Source of the DNA: Hymenopellis radicata
Taxonomy: Eukaryota; Basidiomycota; Agaricomycetes; Agaricales; Physalacriaceae
Reading direction: 5' to 3'
DNA: 64,000 nt
Assembly (NCBI GenBank): GCA_015501595.1
Contig: JADNRX010000054.1
Span: 140,878 to 204,877 of the forward strand
In this document: positions 12,188-21,619 of the stretch, piece by piece
Numbering within the stretch: position 1 is the first letter of the stretch
How the letters are laid out: each line of letters begins with the position of its first letter
The notes under the pieces: generated by a model
Databases searched by the model: none
Told to the model about the DNA's origin: nothing
The model's input: the letters and a program-made list of their open reading frames with translations, nothing else
Position numbers and translations under genes: made by a program

Positions 12188-12745
12188 CACATCGGGGGTA
12201 TCAAATTTTCTGAGCTGAGAAAATTGTTCGGAAAAGTAGATTTACTGAGTTGAGAAAACCGAACTTTCTGGAATTTAATTCCAGCTCAGAAAGTATATTT
12301 TTCTTGACTGAGACAATATCTCAAAAAATCGAATTTTCTGAGTGCTGAGAAAATTGAATTTCCCAATATGGGATAACATCTGAGAAAATATAATTTTTTC
12401 AGAATGTTTTGCAGCTGAGAAAATTTAATTTTTCAAGCTATCCAGCTCAGAAAATTGAATTTTCCCAGAAAATGCAGAGAAAATTTACTTTTCTCAGCAG
12501 TTGCACTGATTTTCTGAGAACGAAAAAATGCTGAGAAATTTTTATTTTCTCAGATATTATTCCAAGTTGGGAAATTCAATTTTCTCAGCACTCAGAAAAT
12601 TCGATTTTTTTAGATATTTTCTCAGTCAAGAAAAATGTACTTTCTGAGCTGGAATTAAATTCCAGAAAATTCAAATTTTCCAACTCAGTAAATCTACTTT
12701 TCCGAATAATTTTCTCAGCTCAGAAAATTCGATACCCCCGATGTG
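12188..12745. mobile_element. Palindromic MITE, 558 bp, 3-bp target duplication
   Basis: Ends CACATCGGGGGTATC and GATACCCCCGATGTG are perfect inverted repeats. The inverted repeat continues, with mismatches, almost to the centre near 12466, in AT-rich sequence full of CTGAGAAAA/TTTTCTCAG words. It is flanked by ACA at 12185-12187 and 12746-12748. The matching site in F-box copy 3 (near 29087-29095) reads GTCGACACAGCACCC with a single ACA, so it is the empty site. No coding capacity. The CAC start and 3-bp duplication suggest a CACTA-like origin (inference). Confidence 0.85.
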
Positions 12746-12861
12746 ACAGCACCCATTGTTCGCCCAATTGAGGACGAGGCTTACGATCAGGTGACCTCTA
12801 TATTTTATTGTGGCCGGGAACAATGGGACTTGCTTTACCTTTCTCCACCACCACAACAACA

Positions 12862-14348
12862 ATGTCATCTGCTCCTCCTCGTCGGTCCAACCGGATTACC
12901 GCCGCGAAGACGATTGAAGCCGACGCAAAGCCCAAGGCGAAGGCAGCTCCGAAGAAGCGCGTTCGACAAGCGTCCCCAGACGCAGATGCCGGGAATACAA
13001 GGGAACTGAAAAAATACAGGAAACGCACCAAGACTAGCGCTGCTGTTGAATTCTCTGACCGACGTCCTCGGAGACGAGGAAATTTAAGCAAGCTTACCGA
13101 GACACCTCTCGATGTTCTATTCGAGGTTTGGTCCATTCCGTCTTCGCACTACATTGTTTCTTACATCGGTCATATTCTAGATCTTTTCGTACTTGGAGCT
13201 CTTCGATCTCCTACGGATGAGTCGCACCACGAAAGATCTGCGCACGCTGCTCATGAGGAAAGAGACCGCCTTTGTCTGGGAGCGCGCGCGTCTGGGAATG
13301 GAGGGCCTTCCACCTATGATTGAGGGCTTAAACGAGCCACAGTATGCGAATCTATTATTCGACAACCATTGTCATGTACGTGTGTTGAGTTGCGGATAAC
13401 CGTTCACGTGTTCTCACTTGCCTCTCAGAGCTGTTTGAAGACGCCGACCAAGAGCATCCAATGGCGAATGCGAATGAGACTTTGCACGGCATGCTTGGAG
13501 AAGGGAACCATGTAAGTACAGCCAATTCTTGAAAGAATATTTACACATCCCTTGAAGCATGGCAACTAGGCAGCAACTTCGGGCTCACAGTGGGCTCACA
13601 GACTCGTTCAAAACCCAAGAGCTACTCGCAATTACTCCCCACTGGTGTTTCCAGCATTCTTCAAGTATGTAGCTCTAGCTTTGTTCGCTCAGGTTTCCGT
13701 GCTGACTGAGCCACGCGCCCCCAGACGGTGTATACTATATCTCAGGCTATGATATATGCTATGATATACGAACATACGAAAGGCTGGTCGAGGAGAGCGC
13801 CCCGCTCCAGCATGGATTGCTGCATTACGGAGCTTGGTTTGCGAAGAAGCAAGAGGACTACAAGGCTCTTGTCAAGGTGAGTCTTATTCAGTGCCTACGT
13901 CATGTTTGAACATATGCTCAACTGTCGTTGAAGTCCTGCAAACAGTACGAGAACTGGGCATACTCGAGGACTGAGATAAGAGCGACAGAGCTGGACTCTC
14001 TTCGCCGCCGAAGGCTCGAAAGGTAACATTCAGTGTGTTTTTCATCGTCCGGCATAAACTGACGCTGCTACAGTATTATTGCGCGATTGAAGGCCGACGG
14101 GTGGGACGATGAGCTGCAACTTCAATCTACTCTCGACACGCTGCAAGGACATCCACTGGTGAAACAGCCCAGAGACCTGAGCGACCGAAGTACGTCCGAA
14201 TCTCATCTCATTCCCAAGTCGACAATGAACTTACCGTATCTCAGTTTGGGATAAGATCAAACCCACTCTCACAGAGCTCATGACCAAGTTCCGCGCTGAC
14301 CTGCTGGAACAGAAGACTCAACGTGCCATCTCCGAACGCACCGAATGA
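12862..14348 (+). CDS. F-box gene copy 2, truncated by internal deletion
   Basis: Same family as copies 1 and 3. ATG at 12862, Lys/Arg-rich N-terminus, F-box split by an intron (LDVLFE / IFSYLELFDLLRMSRTTK), LPPMIEGLNEPQYANLLFD, CLEKG exon, ERLVEESAPLQHG exon and ADGWDDELQLQSTLDTLQ exon, with intron positions conserved. After the word GAACGCACC near 14342 the sequence jumps to the family's last exon (GGCGGCGAGCCGAAGGCTG). About 950 bp present in copy 3 are missing, including the zinc finger. The frame stops at once (TGA at 14346-14348). The product would keep the F-box but lose the C-terminal half. It may be a pseudogene. Confidence 0.68.
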
Positions 14349-14560
14349 TATAGGCGGCGAGCCGAAGGCTGAGGACTATTCTCGGCGTAGTTTGAAGTAT
14401 AAGCATGTGGCAGCTGTCGGTTGAGGTGCACCCTGCGAAACGTCAGAATGAAGACGGCGAGCCTTGAAGGAAAATTTGTATTGTATCATATGTATCTGAC
14501 TTAACATAGGAATCCTTTCCAACGCCCCAACTTCTTTCTTTCCTGCTATTATGTACCTTT
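14349..14560 (+). pseudogene. Orphaned last exon and 3 prime flank of F-box copy 2
   Basis: GGCGGCGAGCCGAAGGCTGA then CGGCGTAGTTTGAAGTATA correspond to the last exon of copies 1 and 3. They lie out of frame beyond the deletion junction. Similarity to copy 3 continues to ATTATGTACCTTTC (about 14540-14553), then stops where copies 1 and 3 carry the SINE-like repeat. Confidence 0.6.
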
Positions 14561-14783
14561 CAAGCATTGACATCGCAGCCTCTACGACTGCTGCCTCTTT
14601 GTGCGTCGCAGAGGTGCTCTGTCTGGCGATGGGTTTATTCGTCCTCTCATGTGTCGTTGATTCGACGCGGCACGTCTTCCTTTCATGGGACGACTTCTCG
14701 ACTAGGATGTTCCTGGCACTAATCAAACAATCATAGCACTCTCGACGATTTGAACCTACCTGTGGCAAGGTTCTCTCCTGCAG

Positions 14784-14960
14784 ATGCTTCATAGTATCCA
14801 CCGATCCTGTAGAAGGGAGCATATTTCATGCGGAGTACATCCCGGTCGCGTCGAGATCGTCGCCCATTGTCTAATGACCGCCAAAGGTTTTACTGCTATC
14901 AAGCCCGTTATCGGACGCGCCTCCCACTATCACGTCGCAATCCGTGTCCAAGACGTCGCC
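14784..14960 (+). pseudogene. Dispersed gene fragment
   Basis: Contains GTCGCGTCGAGATCGTCGCC then CATTGTCTAATGACCGCCAA, which recurs near 3430-3490 (minus) and 19250 (plus). The word runs like an intron start (GTACGTCC type) into an exon. No intact gene surrounds it. Confidence 0.4.
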
Positions 14961-16246
14961 CGACAGTTCATGGCTTACTAGGTTGAACATTGTTTCATTC
15001 CTTCACCTTTAACTTTATGTACGCCACACAAGGCGAGCCTCGGTTCAACTTGACAAACTAGTTAAATCCACACATCGGAAAGGGATAAAATTTAACATCG
15101 TTCCATTTCAGTATACCAGTGCCAGTCCGTCCGGGTAGGGCTAAATCCCCAGACCGCCATTTCCAACCACCCCAACTTCAAAGGCCCAAGGCCAAATACT
15201 ACGTACACAAAAAATAAGCACATCATCACCAAAGCTACAAACGAACACAAAAAAACGAACTTGTCATGAACACCCTCAACGTCTCCTCAAGTACTTATTC
15301 CCCATCGACTCAACTAGAGCCCCAGCGTCCCTGCGATATTATCCCTGAACACCGTACAAGTGCATTGCACCACCCAACCACCCACAGCTCCGTTGGACCC
15401 AGCGCACCCAGTCTAAATCGTGCAACCCATTGATACGATACGCAGGTAAATGCGCTGAGCACGCAAAGATCTGGAGGAAATCCGCAAGTATCCGAACTAG
15501 CGATGGCGTACGATAACTTGGGATTCAATGGAGCAGCTCCTGAAAGGTGGCGGGTACGTCTAACAACATTGTCCGTGTTGATGTTGCGGATGGGGCGTCG
15601 CCTACGAGCTTCATGCCTACGATTGAGGAGAGTGTGCTTCGCACGACGAGTGCAGAAAGCTTGTCGGGGCCACGGCGTGGTGTGGGATGAGACGAGGTGG
15701 GAGGTGATGTCGGATAGTCAGCGAGATGCGGCAAGATGGGATCGCGGGGGAGGCGCCAGCATGCGGACAGTAGGAAGCCCATTCTCTTCACCCTTCGTGC
15801 CGATGTGGCCGTACGAAGTATTTGTGGTCATTGTTCGATAGGGCACGCTTAGACGTTGAACGAGCTATTGAGCGCGACGGAGCTGTTGACCCGGGATTGA
15901 TCATATCATATCTTCCGGTGGGACAGACGAGGCTATGGACGTCGATGAGACGAAAATCCTGGTACTTCAGGATGTACGCACCAGCGTTGCCATTGGCGAA
16001 CCAATAGCAGCCTCCCAACCGAATCCATCCATGTGGAAACATCTTGTAAACGCAGAAAGTTGCTACTTCAACCGACACAGACTCCCAACTACTCAAGCGG
16101 CGAGGCTGATAATGGGAGTCCAGAAGTCCTGCTACATCTGCGGAAAACCACGGTTGCGCTTTACGACGAAGGAATCGGCGCTGGGCTACTAGGACATTTC
16201 ACTTCCTGAATTCACCCACGAATGACAGAGCACTATGGTGTAATCA
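14961..16246. other. No recognisable gene
   Basis: Open frames at 15503-15841 and 15935-16192 (plus) and 15788-16096 (minus) overlap and show no family pattern. The 15935 frame has one CYICGK word but no second metal-binding pair. I see no gene I can support. Confidence 0.35.
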
Positions 16247-16717
16247 CTACATGGGGCCCGTTGAAAGCTCGCCAGCCCTCTTCATATCTTGTAGCTTTTC
16301 GGCCTGTTGTTTCTCAAACTCGGCTTGAAGCTGCTTCATGTTCGTCTCCTTGAATGCCTAGAAAAACGACATGGTCGTCACCTTCTAGCGCAACAACACT
16401 ACAAGCTTACCTGTGTGAAATAGTATCCTGAGAGCGCACTACTCACTGGAGATAAATGTCAATTTACGGGGAAAATTTAGCGCGAGAGGGAGTCTTTACC
16501 AACAGTCGATATGACGATCTGGTACCGCCCAAGCTTCATGAACTTGGCTCCAATCACCCCCGAAGCGAGCCCCGCGGTAAGACCTGCGAACAGGCCTTCT
16601 TTCCAGGCTTCCTAGCGCAGCAGCCATTAGAGAAACAGATATCAAAGAGACAAGTATCGTGTTTACTGTCTCGGCTCGGCCTATAGCCTCTGGCGGAGGC
16701 GAATTGTTTGAGCTCAT
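16247..16717 (-). CDS. Small glycine-zipper membrane protein, four exons
   Basis: Exons 16717-16667, 16611-16500, 16445-16411 and 16357-16247 join in frame at consensus GT..AG sites to give 102 residues. The start is MSSNNSPPPEAIGRAET. Then comes a hydrophobic Gly-rich helix (LFAGLTAGLASGVIGAKFMK), a second short hydrophobic stretch (IVISTVVSSALSGYYFTQ) and a charged helical tail (KQLQAEFEKQQAEKLQDMK) ending STGPM. No exon exceeds 112 bp, so simple ORF scanning misses the gene. The GxxxG-like spacing suggests helix packing in a membrane, perhaps a small organelle protein (inference). I do not recognise the family. Confidence 0.7.
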
Positions 16718-16789
16718 GGTGGTCCAGAAATGGAACTTTTTTTGTTTGCCTACGCATTGCAAATAAGTAAGCCGGTGCATGCGCTTCGA

Positions 16790-17000
16790 GAAAAAGACGC
16801 GCACCGTTCAGTCAGTCCACGAATGAGTCGACGTCCCACAGCGAGCACTATCGACGTTGAGCGGCGAGGGCGACCACCGGGATGATGGCGGTCAGAAGGA
16901 GAAAGCGCAACTTCCTTTTCGGGATTTCGATTGCGTACTCCCGCCCCTACACACCGGTCCGCGTTTCTCACGATCCTTCATTCAAACCTAACCTTTCTCA
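16790..17000 (-). repeat. SINE-like repeat, 3 prime part only
   Basis: GACGCGCACCGTTCAGTCAG, then GATGATGGCGGTCAGAAGGA and GCAACTTCCTTTTCGGGATT match the 3 prime region of the copies at 3641 (opposite strand) and 18185. The head with the A and B boxes is absent. Confidence 0.6.
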
Positions 17001-18184
17001 AGGATATCTGATGAATGTTGCACCTAGCCTTCGAAGCAACTTCTCCATCGGGCCTCTCAAAATTCTTACGTGAAACGCGCCAGTCCTTCATCTTCATTCA
17101 ACTTTGAGCTCCACTTCACCCCTCCAACATGCCGATAACACTCGTCCAATTCACTGACATTTCACCTAGTAATATCCAACTTCGCTCAGCGCAGATTGCT
17201 TCAACGGAAAAATCGTCGATTAGACAAACAATCCTATTCAGTTTCACGGCTACATTCTTCCAAATCATATCAGTTCACATTCTCCACTTTGACATGACCA
17301 TGACCATCTCCGTACCCCGCGACGTGCATCTGTAAGTCGTCAGTTGAGATAGATGTAGGTACTGTGCTATACGAACCTGCATGAGAATCATATGAAGATT
17401 TCTTTCGGTCGTGTCCAGCTTCCTGCATATCCAGCTTGCCATCCATCATCCTGTGGACGTTGTAGATATCGTCTACATGCGCGACATAAGCCGCGCCTGC
17501 ATCACAGTGAGATCAGACGGTAACTGGTGGGGGCTTTATGAGTTGGTGGACGATATGTCGGAATGTGGTATTCGGAAGTAAGAAGAAGGAAGTCGAAATC
17601 CGTTTGTTTATGACCACAAGGCGCCTCAGAGTATAGTCACGGCTTTCGGGAATACGCGGAGCTATATGCCTTCTTTATTTAGCGCGCGCATATGGCAAAG
17701 AAATGACGACGTACAATATGCGGGACTACCAATCGCATCGATGCGCTGTCTACCACATCCGCTTCTCTTTCGCATTTTTCCGACGTCGGCGCGGCTGGAG
17801 GAGGACATAAGGCAGCCAGACATGCGGAGTGCATGAAAACATATCGAGAACGCGCCAACGCCTGTGCACTAGCCATGTCGTGGGCGTCATATCCTTCGTC
17901 CGGGGTAGCGTCTTCCCGTGTATTCCAATCGCGATGTCCGTGGTAGAAGGCCAGCCACCCAAGTGCAGATCCATGGTGACTTCGACTGCCAGCTTTACCG
18001 CCTATGCGAAATAGAACATAAGCGACATGGATGGCGACGAGATATTGTTACGCACTTTAGGATTCAGCCGGAGCGTGGATTAGTCGACGTAGCACGACTT
18101 GTGAGGAGCGGCGAATAAGACCATTGGATCATGATAGACGTTGCATCGCGCCTGCTGCCAAGCGCCGGTTACAATCCAGCCGTT
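17001..18184. other. No recognisable gene
   Basis: Short frames on both strands only (for example 17829-18014 plus, 17750-17974 minus). The minus strand near 17520-17460 spells AAYVAHVDDIYNVH, which resembles a fragment of an NAD-dependent epimerase-like enzyme, but nothing around it supports this. Confidence 0.3.
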
Positions 18185-18835
18185 TACCGACAAACAAGGA
18201 CGCGCACCTTTCAGCTGGGCCATGAACGAGTCGTCAGGTTACCGCCTACGGCAAGCAGCTACAGGCTCTCGAGGGTACAACGTCGCCATCTGGATTGGCA
18301 TCATGGCAAGAAGGAGAAAAGCGCAACTGCCTCTTTCGGATTTCGATCGCGTCAAGCTCTTTCCTTCCCGCCGACTGGAATCTGAATGCTTGCAGATTCT
18401 GCTCCCATCAAATTATCAAACGAATACTACATGCGCACTGTTATGACGGCAAAAATAACTATCACCGAAAGCTGCGCTCTCTGCATTTCTCCGTTGTCTC
18501 TGAATGACTACACCATTCTCCATTTCCATTCTACGAAAATCTGTACATTCCGGCTCGTACATTACTGACGCACACTGCCTGCCATCATCCCAATCACAAG
18601 CCACAAAATGGACGGACATCCACTTTAAAATGGGTCCAGTTCTGAACGGTAAGCCCCAATTCACTCCTCCCATGCCTGCCTCATCTCATAGACCACTCGA
18701 TCACCTTGGGCTCAGGCTGAGAGATGGCTCTAGTCGATCCAGCTTTTACGTTCATGGGCGGTCGTATCGCATGCACAACCTCGTAAGTGCCCCCTTTCAT
18801 GGCAACGCGCTACAGCGGCTAAAAGGAGTCATCAG
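18185..18835 (-). repeat. SINE-like repeat, most complete copy
   Basis: Read on the minus strand: head with CAGCCTGAGCCCAAGG, A-box-like word at 18703-18693, B-box-like word at 18649-18639, body, then the 3 prime block (GAAAGAGGCAGTTGCGC) and a tail ending near CGACAAACAA (plus 18189-18198). The flank beyond the head (18745-18835: TTCATGGGCGGTCGTATCGC, AGTGCCCCCTTTCAT) is shared with the copy at 28178-28640, so those two descend from a longer duplicated unit. This copy is the reference for recognising the LINE-split copy at 23.6/28.2 kb. Confidence 0.7.
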
Positions 18836-19276
18836 TCTATAGTCACCTGCATTTTGTCCTCGGCACGCATGAGAGGTTCGTCTCTTTTGACATTGGTTTG
18901 CCCCGGAATTAAGTTGGTTTCGTAGACCATGTTAATAGCGAGCATGACGATCTCGACATCCTCTGTGACGGGTGTCTCGGGAAATTGTTATCACCTCTCT
19001 CCGAGTCCGGCGTCATAGACGCAACAAACACCCTGAACGCACCCAGGGTGCTTCTACTGCGTAGACTGCCATTCGACAGTTGTAAGTCCTCAAGCTTCCC
19101 GTTACATTCCCTCGACTCACCTCTGTCTACAGTCCAATCGTCCTTGGCGTGGGAGGCTCTCGGAGACTGTTGTCCTGGAGGTCGCAGAAGAAGACACGTC
19201 GAACAGCGTCCTGTTTGGTGCATATATGACTCGCAGTACGTCCTCGTCGCGTCGAGATGGTCACCCGTTGTTTAAC

Positions 19277-19810
19277 GACTGCCAAAGACTCCAATGGCTT
19301 CTCCACTTGATGATCTCGACTTGGGGTTAACAAACTTCTCCAACGCACCAGTCGATGATGCTCAACAGCCCCAGCGAGATGCCCAAACCGCCGGAGCCAG
19401 AAGGGTGCCTTGACCCTCGCGTTGAACTCGCGGCCTCTGACAATGAGTCCAGTCCGGCGCCTGAGGAGCGCACCAGCGGCCGGTTCCGCAAGAATGTCGC
19501 GTCCGAGGCAGTCAAGAAGGCGAGCGCGAAACATGCTGCGCCCCGCAAGGGCGAGAAGTGTGGGCAGACGTTTACCGCCAAGCATAATCTGATTAGTGAG
19601 TCCGAGTCGCCTCTTTCACCGTCTTTTGCGCATCTCAAAAGCGCACCACAGACCATAGGAACTCCCATGCCGGACTCAAAACCGTTCAAGTGCAAATATT
19701 GTCCTGGCAGTTTTGGGACCAGTGGGGTATTAGCCCGCCACGTCAAGAAGCAACACGATGACATGGACTCGGACGATGCGGTGCCTTCTAACAGTCCGAC
19801 GACATCGTAA
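19277..19810 (+). pseudogene. C2H2 zinc-finger gene, apparently frameshifted
   Basis: Open from MASPLDDLDLGLTNFSNAP (ATG near 19293), then in another frame RFRKNVASEAVKKASAKHAA, KCGQTFTAKHNLI and a perfect finger CKYCPGSFGTSGVLARHVKK then QH (C-x2-C-x12-H-x4-H), ending SNSPTTS at the TAA at 19808. A second finger seems to be spread over KCGQTFTAKHNL, a 46-bp intron starting GTGAGTCCG and HRNSHAGLK. However, HAGLK and PFKC lie in different frames, separated by one base in CAAAACC. One earlier frame change is also needed near 19380. It is a probable DNA-binding protein that is decayed or contains sequence errors. Confidence 0.5.
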
Positions 19811-20689
19811 CACTGATAGACGATGGGGTGGAACCGCATTTACAGCCTACGCGCGCAAATATTGTATGCTCAGCCTTGCCCGGCTGCACCGTACTCGCTC
19901 ATCACTATCCTTAGTTGCGAGAAATAGACAACCTCGTACGCAACGCGAAAGCCGGAGATCGCTTCTTTTTACATTGTACGTCTCCTTGGGATTCCCCGCC
20001 AACAAATCTGATGGATTTGTAGACTCTGGACATGTCGAGCAGAGACGGAATGAGGATAACACGGAAGAAGATGGAATGGATGAATGTCAGTGATTGGATG
20101 ACTTATTTTGCTGGCATCTATTGATAAAGATTGTACAGGGAAACTCGAGTTCCGTGCGCAATGCACTCCACGAGTCTGAGTACCGCGCGTCGATTTCCTC
20201 GGAACCTCATTCGACCCATCCGAACCCGGGGAGCTTTGCTGTCCAATCCGGCGACATATACCACTCAGGCTCATTCCGTGGTGCCATCGGGAACGTCAGA
20301 GAATTATAATCTCGCTGATGACAACGATCTGCATCTGCATGTTGACACGCAGGACCTGGCTCGCTGGCTCTTTCGCCGCCTTCGGCGCCTGACCCTGTGG
20401 AGAGTAGTCCTTCGGCAGGTTAGTCGTCACCCTTTTTCAAGAGGACTTCACTCTCTGACCTGCTTAACTAGAACAAGCGCCGGCTCAGTCTCCCCGGCGG
20501 TGATCATCTCACTGTATCGGTGCTCTGTGGTAAGTTTAACGTCCTGTCACTTTATTGCGCGTCGATTATCTCATGAACGGACTCTCCAAGGAAACATTCT
20601 GTCCGCCCGATAATACTACATTACTTAACCCAATACCAGCGCAATTGTGCTGTCCCTGGTAATTCTTCTGCAGGTTAGTCGTCGCCCCT
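19811..20689. other. No recognisable gene
   Basis: Frames at 20131-20613 and 20094-20309 (plus) have no family pattern. Two intron-like GGTTAGTCGTC words at about 20419 and 20672 hint at an eroded gene. Confidence 0.3.
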
Positions 20690-21300
20690 TTGCCCATACG
20701 ACAACCCATTTCGCTGCCAGAATAGCTTTAACATCTTATACATCACCGTATGGGGCCGGAAACTATGGCCAAAGACGGCATGCACTAATTCGTGAGCGCC
20801 CTTTATCTTCTTCGTCTCAATCGCTAACGTTTAGGATTTCGCAGTGACAAACCGCCTTTCTGAGCAGAGACTGAACCCAAGGTGACCGAGTGGTGGAGTA
20901 TCTATCTTGTCATCTAGAAGCACGAGTATTAGCAGTAGTACTTTTCCTGAATGACAGATGTTTCTTCAGCTTCTCCTTGGAATTTAGCTTCGTGAGTGAT
21001 ATCTGTTACCCTCGCTTCGAAATGGTTGGCAGATCCTACACCTCTGGACGTACTCAAGTGTCAACACCAACACAAGCGCCCCCAGTCGCGGCAGTCGTTA
21101 TAATATATAATGTGTTATAAGAGGCATGCGCTCATTGCGCACGAGACTCGCCTTTCATCGTAGGCGGAATGATTATGGCCCTCTGACTCGGTCCGGGCAT
21201 ACGACAAGTTGCTTCTCAATCCTTAAACGAAGAGGTCAGGATAATTCGTATCATTTAAAATATAATATAATTCTCTGTAGTCGTAGGATTCAGATAAGGT
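20690..21300 (+). repeat. Duplicated block with SINE-like head
   Basis: 20690-21120 matches 33040-33450 (ACGACAACCCATTTCGCTGC, GAACCCAAGGTGACCGAGTG, GGTGGAGTATCTATCTTGTC, TATAATATATAATGTGTTAT). It includes a SINE-like head with A-box-like TGACCGAGTGG (about 20882). The next homologous piece (GTATCATTTAAAATATAATA, about 21249-21268) is inverted relative to the 33 kb copy, so one copy has been rearranged. Confidence 0.6.
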
Positions 21301-21618
21301 CTTTGGCACAGCGGTGGAAGAGACGACGAGCGACAGTCTAGGAGACATAGACGAGGATGCGAGCTAGGAGTTGACCACGAGATGGGAGCTAATGTCGAGC
21401 GAGTCCAGGGCGAAGAATTCATAGCAAGCGGGCCAGGAGGGCCAAGGCTGTGACGCCGGCCATCCATGGTGTGGTCTCCATATCGTTCAGCTAGAAGCGG
21501 CTAGCGGGACATAGTGCATGCTTAGTTTCGCGACGTGTGCGGTTTGAGACAGGCATACGCGATGATGATGATGTAGAGATTGGCTATAGTCATATATAAG
21601 ATGGGAATAAGCAAGCTT
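21301..21618. other. No recognisable gene
   Basis: Neither strand shows coding signal or repeats shared with the rest of the window. Confidence 0.35.
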
Positions 21619-21619
21619 G

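Noticed and set aside
14376..14822. 148-codon minus frame as a gene
   Set aside because: It is antisense to the last exon and 3 prime flank of F-box copy 2.
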